Assembly: GCA_035566435.1 (NCBI GenBank)
Contig: DATMRF010000106.1
Coordinates: forward strand, 74,702-138,701
Direction: 5' to 3'
Origin: DATMRF01 sp035566435
GTDB lineage: Bacteria; Verrucomicrobiota; Verrucomicrobiia; Limisphaerales; UBA8199
Length of the DNA stretch: 64,000 bases
Position numbers and translations under genes: made by a program. Below are positions 52,676-63,886 of the stretch, in pieces. The notes beneath the pieces are model-generated. The model saw only the letters and a program-made list of their open reading frames with translations. It did no database searches and was not told where the DNA came from. Each line of letters opens with the position of its first letter. Position 1 is the stretch's first letter.

Positions 52676-54856
52676 ATGCTTCGCTTGATGCGTTTCCTGC
52701 CGTTGGTACCGTGCGCGCTTTCCTCACTCGTAGCCGCCGGCGCTCCGGCCGTTCTCCCCCCGGACCCGCAACGGTCGCTGGAACGGACCTGTTTCCAGAC
52801 TTCGCGTCCGTGGACCGGCGCGGCGGACCTCGGTTCCGACGTAGCCATCACATACGGCATCGACAAGGGCCTGCCCGAGCGTATCGCGGCCTGGCGCGAG
52901 CACGGTTATATTATCCACGTCATGACGGGCGTCGCGTGGGGCCAGTACCAGGATTATCTGTTTGGCCGGTTCGACGGAGTGAACCACGAGGACGAGGCGC
53001 AGACGGAGCGCAACGGCAACAAGCATCGCCATGGCAACAGCACCGACATCTTCTACATGTGCCCCGGAACGAATTACGGCAGGTTCCTGTGCGTCGGGGT
53101 GCAGCGCGCGTTGGACGCGGGAGCCGAGGCGATCCATCTCGAAGAACCGGAGTTTTGGGTGCAGGACGGCTATGAAGAGGGTTTCAAGCGCGAGTGGCAG
53201 AGCTATTATCACGAGGACTGGCAACCACCGCACAGCTCGGTGGACGCTCAATGGCGGGCTTCGAAGCTCAAGTATTTCCTATACCGGCGCGCGCTCCAGC
53301 AGGTGTTTGACTACGTGCAGGACTTCAAACGCCGGACCGGCCGGCACGTGCGCTGTTACGTGCCCACGCACAGCCTGCTCAACTACGCCCACTGGCGTAT
53401 CGTCAGCCCCGAGTCCAGCCTCGCCCGCTTGAACGGCTGCGACGGCTATATCGCCCAGGTGTGGACCGGCACCTCGAGGACGCCGAACCTTTATCGCGGC
53501 CAGCTTCGCGAACGCACTTTTGAGACCGCGTTCCTCGAATACGGCGCGATGCAAAACCTCGTCCGCGCAACCGGTCGCCGCGTCTGGTACCTCAACGACC
53601 CCGTAGAAGACAACCCGGACCACGATTGGGACGATTACCGGCGCAACTGGGAATCCACACTGACCGCGTCGCTTTTCCAGCCCGAGGTTTCGCGGTATGA
53701 AGTAGCGCCCTGGCCGGAGCGGATCTTTGCCGGCAAATACCCGCGCCGCGCCAGCGCCACGGAGCGCAAAGGGATTCCGCCGGCTTACGCCAGCGAGCTC
53801 CAAACGGTGATGAACGCGCTCAACGATATGAACCAGCCGCGGGTGGAGTGGGACTGCGGCACGAGCGGTCTGGGCGTGCTGGTCAGCGACTCGCTCATGT
53901 TCCAACGTGGCGAGCCCAGCGGGAGCGACGCGCATCTAAGCCACGTCTATGGCCTGGCGCTGCCGCTGCTCAAACGCGGCCTGCCCGTTACGCCTGTTCA
54001 ACTTGAAAATGTGACGGCCCCGCGTTACCTTGAGGGGTTCCGGCTGCTGCTGCTCACCTATGAAGGCATGAAGCCGTTGAGCCCCGACGTCCATGCACCG
54101 TTAGCCGACTGGGTCAGAAAGGGTGGCGCGCTGGTGGTCGTTGATGATGACGCCGATCCGTACAACCGGGTCCGCGAATGGTGGAACACCGACGACAACC
54201 ATTTTGCGAGGCCACGCGAACATCTGTTCGCGCAGCTCGGTGTCCAGGACAAGCAGTTCGACGCGGTGGATAAACCGGTCAAAGTGGGAAAAGGTCACGT
54301 GGCCTGGCTTCATGAAAACCCGGCCCGGCTGGCGGCCGAGCCGGAGGGCGACCAACGGTTGTTGAATTTGGTTAGGCCCGCGGCTACCGCTGCGGGGCTG
54401 AAATGGCGGGAGACGAACTATCTGCTGCTCCGGCGCGGACCGTACCTCATCGCCGCCGGTCTGGACGAGTCGCTCCCCAACGGCGCGCGCACGCTTCAGG
54501 GCCGGTTTGTGGATCTGTTCGACAGCAGCCTCCCGGTCCGAACGAGCGTTAGCCTGACGCCAAGCGCGCGCTATTTTCTGCTGGACCTCGAGGGATTCAA
54601 AGCCGAGGAACCGCGAGTGCTGGCCTCCGCCTGCAAAACGATCACAACCACAGCGAACACCCGAATACTCTCGCTGGAAGTCGAAGGCGTGGCCGACACG
54701 CCAGGTGTGGTCCTGGTTCGCTCGCCGAAAACTCCTCAAAGCGTCACCCTCTCCGGCGAGCCGTTGAAAAACTTCGAATACTCTGCCGCCGACAGCTTGC
54801 TCTGGGTTCGTTTCCCCAACGAATCCCGTCCGCGCGAGCTGCGGGTAGAATATTGA
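52676..54856 (+). CDS. Secreted TIM-barrel-like protein, possible GH42-type glycosidase relative
   Basis: 726 aa from the ATG at 52676, which precedes a signal peptide (RFLPLVPCALSSLVAAGAPA). The first 400 residues look like a (beta/alpha)8 barrel: YIIHVMTGVAWGQYQDYLFG, EAIHLEEPEFWVQDGYEEGF with a possible acid E, DGYIAQVWTGTSRTPNLY. From about 455 to 550, RLLLLTYEGMKPLSPDVHAP and ALVVVDDDADPYNRVREWWN resemble the beta-galactosidase trimerisation/class I glutamine-amidotransferase-like domain of GH42 enzymes. No exact family is assured. A carbohydrate-active role is plausible; catalytic residues not proven. Confidence 0.72.
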   Translation: MLRLMRFLPLVPCALSSLVAAGAPAVLPPDPQRSLERTCFQTSRPWTGAADLGSDVAITYGIDKGLPERIAAWREHGYIIHVMTGVAWGQYQDYLFGRFDGVNHEDEAQTERNGNKHRHGNSTDIFYMCPGTNYGRFLCVGVQRALDAGAEAIHLEEPEFWVQDGYEEGFKREWQSYYHEDWQPPHSSVDAQWRASKLKYFLYRRALQQVFDYVQDFKRRTGRHVRCYVPTHSLLNYAHWRIVSPESSLARLNGCDGYIAQVWTGTSRTPNLYRGQLRERTFETAFLEYGAMQNLVRATGRRVWYLNDPVEDNPDHDWDDYRRNWESTLTASLFQPEVSRYEVAPWPERIFAGKYPRRASATERKGIPPAYASELQTVMNALNDMNQPRVEWDCGTSGLGVLVSDSLMFQRGEPSGSDAHLSHVYGLALPLLKRGLPVTPVQLENVTAPRYLEGFRLLLLTYEGMKPLSPDVHAPLADWVRKGGALVVVDDDADPYNRVREWWNTDDNHFARPREHLFAQLGVQDKQFDAVDKPVKVGKGHVAWLHENPARLAAEPEGDQRLLNLVRPAATAAGLKWRETNYLLLRRGPYLIAAGLDESLPNGARTLQGRFVDLFDSSLPVRTSVSLTPSARYFLLDLEGFKAEEPRVLASACKTITTTANTRILSLEVEGVADTPGVVLVRSPKTPQSVTLSGEPLKNFEYSAADSLLWVRFPNESRPRELRVEY

Positions 54857-54943
54857 CCGCGGATTCCGCTGATTCTCGCAATGCGGAAAAGAAATCCCCG
54901 GTTGAGCCTCTCCGCTCGTGGCTCTGTGGCGCTGAATGACGGT

Positions 54944-54962
54944 CAACCTGCAACCTGCAACC
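54944..54962. repeat. 7-bp short tandem repeat (CAACCTG)
   Basis: CAACCTG, CAACCTG, CAACC in register, in the gap before the YebC gene. Confidence 0.5.
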
Positions 54963-55068
54963 GTTCCCACAACGAGTTTGGTTCCGGCCACGCCGGCCTG
55001 GGGACACCGCGCCCTGCCGTGCGGAATTCGCGCTTCGCAGCCCGCACCTCGCCTGCTAGGCTTCGTCC

Positions 55069-55800
55069 ATGGGTCGTCAATGGTTACATGCCAAACGCGC
55101 GGTCGCCTCGATGAAAAAAGCGCAGGCGACCGGCAAGATCGTTCGCGAGATCATGGTCGCCGCTAAGATGGGGGGCGCTGATTCTGATGGCAATGCGCGG
55201 CTGGCAGCCGCCGTGGAGAAAGCGCGAAAGGAAAGTGTCTCGCGCGACGTCATCGAACGGGCAATCAAGAAGGGCGCAGGCACCGGCGCGGAGAAGCTGG
55301 TGATGGAGCATGTGCTCTTCGAGGGTTACGCACCACACAAGATTCCGGTGATTGTTGAGGTTTACACGGACAACGTGAACCGCACGGCGCCGGAAATTCG
55401 ACATCTCTTTCGCAAAGGCCAGCTCGGCACGACGGGCAGCAACAAGTTCCTGTTTGACTACGTCGGCATCGTCGAAGCGCACCACGTGGACCACAACGCG
55501 GACCTCGAAGCGGCGGGCATTGAGGCAGGCGCTAACGAAGTCGAGCCGCTGAGCCACGAGCAGAACGACGACATCCCGGAAGGGGCCGCGGGCGCGCGGT
55601 TTCTAGCCGACCGGGCGGCAGTCCACGCCGTCTCGAAATGGCTGTCCGCGCACGGCTGGAAAGTGGTCACGAGCGAGATGGGCTTTATCCCGAAGAACTT
55701 CCCCGAACTGGCCGAAGCGCAGCGGGCCGAGGCCGGTGAGTTTCTACAGGCGCTGGAGGATCATGACGATGTTCATCGGGTCTGGGCTGCGTTGAAATAA
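55069..55800 (+). CDS. YebC/PmpR/TACO1-family protein
   Basis: 243 aa, full length. It starts MGRQWLHAKRAVASMKKAQA instead of the canonical MAGHSKWANIKHRKA, then IVREIMVAAKMGGADSDGNA, RLAAAVEKARKESVSRDVIE and RAIKKGAGTGA as in the family; later VEVYTDNVNRTAPEIRHLFR and FLFDYVGIVE. Historically called a DNA-binding regulator; bacterial and mitochondrial members are now linked to relieving ribosome stalling on proline-rich or other difficult sequences. Assignment of the specific role here is by family only. Confidence 0.92.
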   Translation: MGRQWLHAKRAVASMKKAQATGKIVREIMVAAKMGGADSDGNARLAAAVEKARKESVSRDVIERAIKKGAGTGAEKLVMEHVLFEGYAPHKIPVIVEVYTDNVNRTAPEIRHLFRKGQLGTTGSNKFLFDYVGIVEAHHVDHNADLEAAGIEAGANEVEPLSHEQNDDIPEGAAGARFLADRAAVHAVSKWLSAHGWKVVTSEMGFIPKNFPELAEAQRAEAGEFLQALEDHDDVHRVWAALK

Positions 55801-55911
55801 CAGCCGGCTAGCCACAAGAAGGCCCAGGGAGCGCAAAAAGGGAAAGGTGTGCTAACCTAACGCCGACAGGCTGGACGTAATCCGTACGCTTCCGCTACAT
55901 TCACGACCCTC

Positions 55912-56538
55912 ATGTTCAAAGGTCTGATTGATTGGTACCTGGCGACCCTTAAAACGGGTGGTTATCCGCTCATCGCTTTACTGATGGCGATCGAGAGCTC
56001 GGTCGTTCCGCTCCCCAGCGAACTTATTATTCCGCCGGCGGCCCATTTGGCTCATTCCCAGGGGCGGTTCAGCGTGCTCGGCATCATCATCGCCGGCGCG
56101 TTTGGGTCCTGGCTGGGTGCGACGGCGATGTATTGGGCTTCACGGGTGGCGGGCCGGCCGCTTGCCATGCGCTACGGGCGTTACGTCATGATCTCGCCAG
56201 AGAAAATCGCGGGCGCAGAGCGCTGGGCCGCTTATTACGGCTCGATGGGGATCTTCATCTCCCGCCTGCTGCCCGTGGTTCGCCACCTGATCGGCATCCC
56301 CGCCGGTATCGTGCGGATGAACTACCGGGCCTTTTCGTTTTATACGCTGCTGGGTTCCGGCGTCTGGTGCGCAGTGCTCTGTTACGTTGGCATCAAAATG
56401 GGTCAGGACGAGAAATTAATGAAGGGTGAGTTGCACCGCATTACGCTTTGGCTCGGCGGTGCGATGCTCGTCCTGGGAGGTATGTACTACTTCTTCGTCC
56501 ACAGGCATATGAAGGACGCAGGAAAGGCTAAAGGCTAA
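55912..56538 (+). CDS. DedA/VTT-domain membrane protein
   Basis: 208 aa. DedA landmarks: GGYPLIALLMAIESSVVPLP with the E-x-x-x-P-x-P motif, FGSWLGATAMYWASRVAGRP, ISRLLPVVRHLIGIPAGIVR with the F/S-R-x-x-P-x-x-R motif and the helix after it. Members flip lipids such as undecaprenyl phosphate or phosphatidylethanolamine. Follows yebC in the same direction after 111 bp. Confidence 0.92.
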   Translation: MFKGLIDWYLATLKTGGYPLIALLMAIESSVVPLPSELIIPPAAHLAHSQGRFSVLGIIIAGAFGSWLGATAMYWASRVAGRPLAMRYGRYVMISPEKIAGAERWAAYYGSMGIFISRLLPVVRHLIGIPAGIVRMNYRAFSFYTLLGSGVWCAVLCYVGIKMGQDEKLMKGELHRITLWLGGAMLVLGGMYYFFVHRHMKDAGKAKG

Positions 56539-56669
56539 GCCGAGCGACCTGTCAAACAATCGTCACAGGCGACTGGTGCTCGTTCTCAGGTTACCTGGTA
56601 GGGCGGTGCGAGCGCTCACAGGCACAGCAAACCTGTACCCGATTACAGCCGGCTCCAAAGTTCAGCGAC

Positions 56670-57722
56670 TTACGACCGCGACTCAGCCGGCCGGAGCGGC
56701 AGGGTTAGTTTCTCCGTGCCGCGAATGATCGTCAGGCGCGATTCGACGCCGATTTGGTCACCCGTGAGCAGCTTGTGGAGCGCGTCGATGGAGGGGAGCG
56801 GGTGGCCGTTGAAATCGACCATCACATCGCCCTCGCGCAAGCCGGCCAACTCCGCCGGTCCGCCGGGCGAAACAGCGATCACCAACACTCCGCTGGGCAC
56901 CGGCAACTGGTAATGGCGCACCAGCCGGCGATGCAGCGGCACGTTCTGGCCGCCGACGCCGATGTAGCTGCGCCGGATCTTGCCGTCCTTGATCAGCCAG
57001 CCGGCGACATATTTCGCGGTGTCGATCCCGATCGCGAAACAAATCCCCTGCGCCGGGAGAATCACCGCCGTGTTCACGCCGATGACTTCGCCGCGTGAAT
57101 TCACGAGCGGTCCGCCCGAGTTCCCCGGGTTCAAAGCGGCGTCGGTTTGGAGGATGTCATCGATGAGGCGCCCGGTGCTGGCCCGAAAAGAGCGGCCCAG
57201 CGCGCTGACCACCCCGGCCGTCACCGTACATTGGAAGCCGTAGGGGTTACCGATGGCAATTGCGACCTGGCCCACCCGAATGTTTTTGGATTCGCCCAGC
57301 CGCACTGGCCGAAGTTGCGGCGCGAACACCCGCACCACCGCCAGGTCGGTGTCGGGGTCGTCCCCGACCACGTAAGCGTCGGGCCGCCGGCCGTCCTGCA
57401 GCGTCACCTCGACGCGGTCGGCGCCGTGGACGACGTGGCTGTTGGTCAATACGAAGCCGTCCGGCGTGATCACAAAGCCCGAGCCGCTGCCCTGACGCTG
57501 CCCGTCGCGGCGACGAACTTCGATATTGACGACGGAAGAGCCGACCTCCTCTGCGGCGCGCACCACGGCGCTCGAGTAAGCGTCCAGCAAGGCGTCATCG
57601 GCTGGGGGCGTTGCCGGCGCGGGCGACACCCCGGTCCCCGGGGCGCCCGAAACCGGCGAGATTTCGAGGTCCTCGACAAAATCCAGGTCCGCGAACTTCA
57701 TAAGGCTGTCTGAATGTTCCAT
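56670..57722 (-). CDS. HtrA/DegP-like S1C serine protease with one PDZ, no signal peptide
   Basis: 350 aa. Triad: H in VLTNSHVVHGAD, D in DPDTDLAVVRV, S in NPGNSGGPLV. One PDZ domain at the C-terminus (YIGVGGQNVPLHRRLVRHYQ, GGPAELAGLREGDVMVDFNG). The N-terminus is MEHSDSLMKFADLDFVEDLE, acidic and without a signal or anchor, so the protein seems cytoplasmic, unlike DegP or DegS. A start at the internal ATG 57701 would not change that. Function: degrading or sensing misfolded proteins by family. Confidence 0.9.
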   Translation of the reverse strand: MEHSDSLMKFADLDFVEDLEISPVSGAPGTGVSPAPATPPADDALLDAYSSAVVRAAEEVGSSVVNIEVRRRDGQRQGSGSGFVITPDGFVLTNSHVVHGADRVEVTLQDGRRPDAYVVGDDPDTDLAVVRVFAPQLRPVRLGESKNIRVGQVAIAIGNPYGFQCTVTAGVVSALGRSFRASTGRLIDDILQTDAALNPGNSGGPLVNSRGEVIGVNTAVILPAQGICFAIGIDTAKYVAGWLIKDGKIRRSYIGVGGQNVPLHRRLVRHYQLPVPSGVLVIAVSPGGPAELAGLREGDVMVDFNGHPLPSIDALHKLLTGDQIGVESRLTIIRGTEKLTLPLRPAESRS

Positions 57723-57827
57723 GTAGTTAACTTGTACCCAAACCGCAGTTTGTCAAACTACACGCCTCTCGGTGTAAGGTTCGGCATTTGTGCGCGACTC
57801 ATACATATGCGAGAATGGCAAAGATTG

Positions 57828-58448
57828 ATGAAGACCATCGGCGTTTGTTTAGCTTTTGGGCTGCTGCTGGGCGGCGTTGCCTCCGGCGTGGCTCAGACCA
57901 AGATTATGGATAAATCCACCCACCCGACGGAAACCGCGACCCTGGGCGGCGGCTGCTTCTGGTGCACCGAAGCGATCTTTCAGATGCTGCCGGGGGTCAA
58001 GTCCGTGGCGAGCGGCTACGCCGGCGGCACGACCGAGAACCCGACCTACAAAGAGGTTTGCACCGGCAAGACAGGCCATGCGGAAGTCATCCAGGTAACG
58101 TATGACCCGCAGGTTGTCGCTTACGAAAAGATCCTGGCGACCTTTTGGGACGCGCATGACCCGACGACGTTGAACCGGCAGGGGGCCGATTCGGGCACGC
58201 AATATCGTTCGATTATCCTGTATGACAGCGAGGCCCAGAAGAGCGCCGCCGAGAAATCAAAAGCCGAAGCGCAAAAGCATTTCGGCAAACCGATTGTTAC
58301 TGAGATTGCGCCGCTGAAGAAATTCTACAAAGCGGAGGGTTATCACCAGGACTATTACCGCAGCAACCCGGACCAACCCTACTGCCGCTTCGTAATCCAG
58401 CCGAAGGTGGAGAAGTTTGAGAAGAAGCTCGACGCCGCTAAACACTGA
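57828..58448 (+). CDS. msrA: Peptide-methionine (S)-S-oxide reductase, exported
   Basis: 206 aa from the ATG at 57828, which gives a signal peptide (MKTIGVCLAFGLLLGGVASG). Catalytic GCFWC is present, followed by GVKSVASGYAGGTTENPTYK, GHAEVIQVTYDP and YHQDYYRSNPDQPYC with the other conserved residues. It reduces methionine-S-sulfoxide in proteins, here probably outside the cytoplasm. An upstream in-frame ATG at 57807 is possible. Convergent with gap. Confidence 0.93.
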   Translation: MKTIGVCLAFGLLLGGVASGVAQTKIMDKSTHPTETATLGGGCFWCTEAIFQMLPGVKSVASGYAGGTTENPTYKEVCTGKTGHAEVIQVTYDPQVVAYEKILATFWDAHDPTTLNRQGADSGTQYRSIILYDSEAQKSAAEKSKAEAQKHFGKPIVTEIAPLKKFYKAEGYHQDYYRSNPDQPYCRFVIQPKVEKFEKKLDAAKH

Positions 58449-58471
58449 TTTTTTTACCGCGGATTGCGCGG

Positions 58472-58500
58472 AAAAAAAGGCGGCCCGTTGCCGGACCGCC
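58472..58500 (-). terminator. Terminator of the gap gene
   Basis: On the minus strand GGCGG-T-CCG-GCAA-CGG-G-CCGCC forms a stem with one mismatch, followed by TTTTTTT (58478-58472). It lies 30 bp after the gap stop codon. The msrA side has a separate CCGCG-CGCGG dyad with T and A runs on both sides. Confidence 0.75.
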
Positions 58501-58530
58501 GTCCACAAGATCACTGCTGGCGCAACTGTC

Positions 58531-59580
58531 TCAGATGCCCTTCGAGAGCATGAACTTGAGCAGGTCGGCGACGCGGCAGCTATAGCCCCATTCGTTGTCG
58601 TACCAGCTCACAAGCTTGAAGAACCGCTTGTTGAGCTCGATACCGGAGCCCTGGTCGAAAATCGACGAAGACTTCGAGTGAATGAAGTCCGAGCTCACCA
58701 CTTCGTCCTCGGTGTACTCGAGGATGCCTTTGAGATAGGTCTCGCTGGCCTTTTTCATGGCGGCGCTGATCTCGGCATAGCTCGCGTCCTTGGAGGTGCG
58801 GACGGTGAGGTCCACGACCGATACGGTGGGCGTCGGCACGCGAAAAGCCATGCCGGTGAGCTTGCCTTTGACTTCGGGCAGCACGAGGCCAACCGCCTTG
58901 GCGGCGCCCGTAGTGGAGGGGATGAGATTGAGCGCAGCAGAACGGCCGCCTTTCCAATCCTTCTTGCTCGGGCCATCGACCGTCTTTTGCGTCGCCGTAT
59001 AGGAATGGACGGTGGTCATCAGGCCCTCATCCACGCCGAAGCCTTCCTTCAACAGCACATAAACAATCGGCGCGAGGCAATTGGTGGTGCAGGAAGCGTT
59101 GGAGACAACGTGGTGTTGCTTGGGATCGTACTTGTCCTGGTTGACGCCCATGACCAGCGTCGGGCAATCGCCCTTAGCGGGCGCGCTGATGATGACCTTC
59201 TTGGCGCCGGCAGCGAGGTGGCCCTTGGCCTTCTCGACATCGGTGAACAGACCGGTCGATTCGATGACCACGTCCACTCCGAGCTGCTTCCAGGGCAACT
59301 GGGAAGGTTCTTTGGCGCTGACCACGCGGATTTGCTGGCCGTTGACGATTAACACATCGTCCTCGGGTTTGTCGGCGGCTGACTTGGTGGAGCCGACGGT
59401 GCCGTTGAAGCGGCCCTGGGTCGAGTCATACTTGAGGAGGTAAGCGAGGTTGTCGGCCGGGACGATATCGCCGACGGCGACGACCTGGACGTCTTTGCCA
59501 ACCAAACCCTGTTCGACCATCGCCCTGAAGACCAGGCGCCCAATGCGGCCGAACCCGTTAATTGCAACTTTTACTGCCAT
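58531..59580 (-). CDS. gap: Glyceraldehyde-3-phosphate dehydrogenase, type I
   Basis: 349 aa. NAD-binding INGFGRIGRLVFRAMVEQ at the start; catalytic cysteine in SNASCTTNCLAPIVYVL; the substrate-binding TVHSYTATQKTVDGPSKKDW and RVPTPTVSVVDLTVR follow, and the C-terminus SWYDNEWGYSCRVADLL is canonical. It converts glyceraldehyde-3-phosphate to 1,3-bisphosphoglycerate with NAD+ in glycolysis. Stands alone here (no pgk adjacent). A good terminator follows. No clear ribosome binding site is seen, as for several genes here. Confidence 0.97.
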   Translation of the reverse strand: MAVKVAINGFGRIGRLVFRAMVEQGLVGKDVQVVAVGDIVPADNLAYLLKYDSTQGRFNGTVGSTKSAADKPEDDVLIVNGQQIRVVSAKEPSQLPWKQLGVDVVIESTGLFTDVEKAKGHLAAGAKKVIISAPAKGDCPTLVMGVNQDKYDPKQHHVVSNASCTTNCLAPIVYVLLKEGFGVDEGLMTTVHSYTATQKTVDGPSKKDWKGGRSAALNLIPSTTGAAKAVGLVLPEVKGKLTGMAFRVPTPTVSVVDLTVRTSKDASYAEISAAMKKASETYLKGILEYTEDEVVSSDFIHSKSSSIFDQGSGIELNKRFFKLVSWYDNEWGYSCRVADLLKFMLSKGI

Positions 59581-59736
59581 ATTTCAATTTCAAGTTTAAT
59601 AACTTTCAAAGTTCGAACGCGCATCTTACCGATGAAGACGTTCCGGTCAATCAAGAAACATTAGTCGAACATTCATACTATTGCCAAGGGGGGCTGAATC
59701 TGCACAATCCCGGCGCATGAGAACCTGCTGGTTGCC

Positions 59737-61146
59737 ATGAAAACCACCCAAAAAAACCTTTTCGAAATGCCGGACGGGAAGAATATGTGCTTCACGTTCA
59801 TCCTGGTCAGTTCTCTGTTTCTCCTTTGGGGATTCTGTAACGGGATGATTGATGTCATGGACAAGCATTTTCAGCAGCAACTTCACTTGTCCCTGGCACA
59901 ATCCGCAAACGTGCAGTGGGCCCACTACCTGGGCTATTTCCTGATGGCCATGCCGGCAGGGTGGCTGGCCATCAAGCTGGGCTACAAAGGCGGTATTATC
60001 GCCGGCCTTTTGATAGTTGCGGCGGGAGGACTTTGGTTCATCCCGGCAACGCACATTGCCTCTTTCTGGGCATTTTTGCTGGGCGTGTGTCTTATCGCCT
60101 CCGGCCTCACCTTTCTGGAGACGATCGCCAATCCTTACACAACTGTGCTCGGCCCCCCTGAATACGGAGCTACCCGCATCAACCTCGCCCAGTCCTGCAA
60201 CGGAGTCGGCTGGATCCTGGGACCAATTGCCGGAAGCATGTTCTTTTATTCCACCAACTCCTCAGGGGAAAGCACTGGCAGCCAAACGCTTTGGATTCCT
60301 TATGCCGGCGTCGCCCTCGTCGTCATTCTCCTCGCCGTGGTATTCCGCTTTGCCAAGGTTCCCGACATCAAAACAAAGGACGATTACCATCTGGATGATA
60401 CCGCTCCGGGAGCGACACACTCCATCTGGAAGCACCCGCATTTCGTGCTGGCTGTCGCCGCCCAGTTCCTCTATGTCGCCGCCCAAGCCGGCATCTTCAG
60501 CTTCTTCATCAATTACATGACGGTCTCGGCAAAAACCGGCGTATCCGAGGTTCCGGCCATTCCGGATGCCTGGAACTCGGGTTGGCTGCGGCATTTGTTT
60601 GAGGTCGGCCGGCACGATGGCCTTATTCATATTAGCGACAAGGGCGCCTCCATTCTCGCCTCGGTCGGTTTCATCTGCTTTTTGCTAGGCCGGGTCACCG
60701 GCGCCGGTCTTCTGAAAAAATTCCCCGCCCATAAGGTCCTCGGTCTTTACGCTGTATTCAATGTCCTAGCCTGCCTGTTGATCTTTTGCAAGCTCGGCTG
60801 GATATCGGTGCTTTGTGTCTTCCTGAGCTACTTCTTCATGTCGATTATGTTCCCGACCATTTTTGCCCTCGGAATTTTTGGCCTGGGCACCCGCGCCAAG
60901 AAGGCCTCCGGTTTTATCGTCATGGCCATCGTGGGCGGCGCGCTGCTGCCCAAACTGATGGGCTACATCGCGGACAAAACCGATATGTCGCGCGGTTTCA
61001 TCGTGCCACTGTTCTGCTTCGCCTTCGTCGCCTGTTACGGCTTTAGTTGGCCCAAATGCAGCAAGGCCAAATCGCTCAATGGAAAAAGTCCATCTGAAGC
61101 CCAGGCAGAATACCCGGGCCCGGCGGAAGTTGAAGCCAAGCACTGA
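59737..61146 (+). CDS. FucP-type MFS sugar transporter
   Basis: 469 aa, twelve helices. FLLWGFCNGMIDVMDKHFQQ is the FucP family opening; LGYFLMAMPAGWLAIKLGYK and LETIANPYTTVLGPPEYGAT, ARINLAQSCNGVGWILGP-type segments match L-fucose/glucose-galactose proton symporters (the conserved acidic residues in helix 1 and ETxANP motif). Substrate is a sugar by family, not more precisely. Divergent from gap, with 156 bp between. Confidence 0.92.
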   Translation: MKTTQKNLFEMPDGKNMCFTFILVSSLFLLWGFCNGMIDVMDKHFQQQLHLSLAQSANVQWAHYLGYFLMAMPAGWLAIKLGYKGGIIAGLLIVAAGGLWFIPATHIASFWAFLLGVCLIASGLTFLETIANPYTTVLGPPEYGATRINLAQSCNGVGWILGPIAGSMFFYSTNSSGESTGSQTLWIPYAGVALVVILLAVVFRFAKVPDIKTKDDYHLDDTAPGATHSIWKHPHFVLAVAAQFLYVAAQAGIFSFFINYMTVSAKTGVSEVPAIPDAWNSGWLRHLFEVGRHDGLIHISDKGASILASVGFICFLLGRVTGAGLLKKFPAHKVLGLYAVFNVLACLLIFCKLGWISVLCVFLSYFFMSIMFPTIFALGIFGLGTRAKKASGFIVMAIVGGALLPKLMGYIADKTDMSRGFIVPLFCFAFVACYGFSWPKCSKAKSLNGKSPSEAQAEYPGPAEVEAKH

Positions 61147-61273
61147 GACAGCGCCATATATGCCCTTGGCCGGGATTTTGATCCGCGGCGCCGTTATCAG
61201 CCCGCCTGAAGTCCTGTCCGGGACACGATGATTCACTAAGCCGTGACTATGCAGTTACAGGTTGATGAAGCCT

Positions 61274-61398
61274 CACGCAAAGTCGCAAAGGCGGCAAAGA
61301 AGACTGAGATTGAGGCCGGCAAAATTCACTCACTAAACAGTGAGTGGGAAATCACGAACCAACATCCTGCTTCAGGTCCTCCCTTCGCGCCCTTTGCG
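61274..61398. repeat. 8-bp short tandem repeats (CGCAAAGN) in inverted arrangement with an inner hairpin
   Basis: Left array 61274-61302 (ACGCAAAGTCGCAAAG, GCGGCAAAGAAG), right 61382-61398 (CCTTCGCGCCCTTTGCGT). In between, CACTCACT-AAAC-AGTGAGTG (61327-61346) is a perfect hairpin. The unit is the same as at 14645-14790, 46 kb away. This is the main content of the 356 bp between the FucP-like and ThDP-enzyme genes; no other gene or RNA is seen there. Confidence 0.65.
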
Positions 61399-61502
61399 TA
61401 CCTGGCGGGAGGCTCCTTTTGCATCCTTACAGCTGAGCCCTTCTCCCGGCTGCCGTGGCCTTGCCGCCTGGGGCCGGGGTGCTATTATTCTATTAGGGCC
61501 AA

Positions 61503-63236
<1,734 letters not shown>

Positions 63237-63308
63237 GTCCGGCGGGCGCATTCCATCTTGCCGGGTTGCTTGTCGGGGGCTAGGTTGGCGGCAACATCAG
63301 CCAATCCT

Positions 63309-63737
63309 ATGAAAAAATTACTGTTTGCCTTATCATTCGTCGCTACCCTGTTCGCTGCCGTCGCGCTCCATGCCGATGATACCGCGCAACTGGCGGGCAA
63401 GTGGTCGGTCAAAAAGGCCAACGACCAAGGCGAGAAGTACACTCAGACCATCGAGGTGAAGAAGGACAAATTCGTGTTCGAGCTTCGCGGCGCGGACGAC
63501 CAGGTGGTATTGCACGCCGAAGGCGATTTGAAATTCGAGAAGCTTGGCCCCTTTTCCTCGATCCGGTTCGTTCACATTCGCGCGGGGAAATCCGCGACGG
63601 AGATGGACGACGTCGATGATGAATACGTCTCCGTTTACCGGCTTGACGGCGACAAATGGACCATGGCCTCGAATTTCGACAAGGACCGTGAACGCCAGAA
63701 GCCCGGCGTGGATGTGTACGGCCGGGCGGCGAAGTAG
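63309..63737 (+). CDS. Small secreted protein (TIGR03067/lipocalin-like suggestion)
   Basis: 142 aa from the ATG at 63309 with a signal peptide (MKKLLFALSFVATLFAAVAL, cut near LHADD). The mature part is strand-rich: QLAGKWSVKKANDQGEKYTQ, TIEVKKDKFVFELRG and VYRLDGDKWTMASNFDKDRE, which resembles the short 'L-x-G-x-W' beta-barrel domains common in Planctomycetota and Verrucomicrobiota. Function unknown. It follows the decarboxylase gene by 72 bp. Confidence 0.82.
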   Translation: MKKLLFALSFVATLFAAVALHADDTAQLAGKWSVKKANDQGEKYTQTIEVKKDKFVFELRGADDQVVLHAEGDLKFEKLGPFSSIRFVHIRAGKSATEMDDVDDEYVSVYRLDGDKWTMASNFDKDRERQKPGVDVYGRAAK

Positions 63738-63820
63738 GAAGGCCCCCAGGAACTGAGAGACCTTACCCGTCGGCAGCCCCGAGGCAAATCGACCTCCCCC
63801 GCGTTATCGTCGCGCGGCCA

Positions 63821-63860
63821 GGTTGTCTCGTCGTCCCGTGGCTTCGTGGTCCCGCCGTCC
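63821..63860. repeat. 8-bp short tandem repeat (GTNGTCCC)
   Basis: GTCGTCCC, GTGGCTTC, GTGGTCCC, GCCGTCC in register after the small secreted protein gene. Same unit as 16902-16936. Confidence 0.5.
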
Positions 63861-63886
63861 GAGCGCATCTTGATACCACCACCATC

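Noticed and set aside
57723..57827. Promoter TTGACA on the minus strand before the protease gene
   Set aside because: The -35-like hexamer lacks a matching -10 at 16-18 bp and would place the start site at the ATG.
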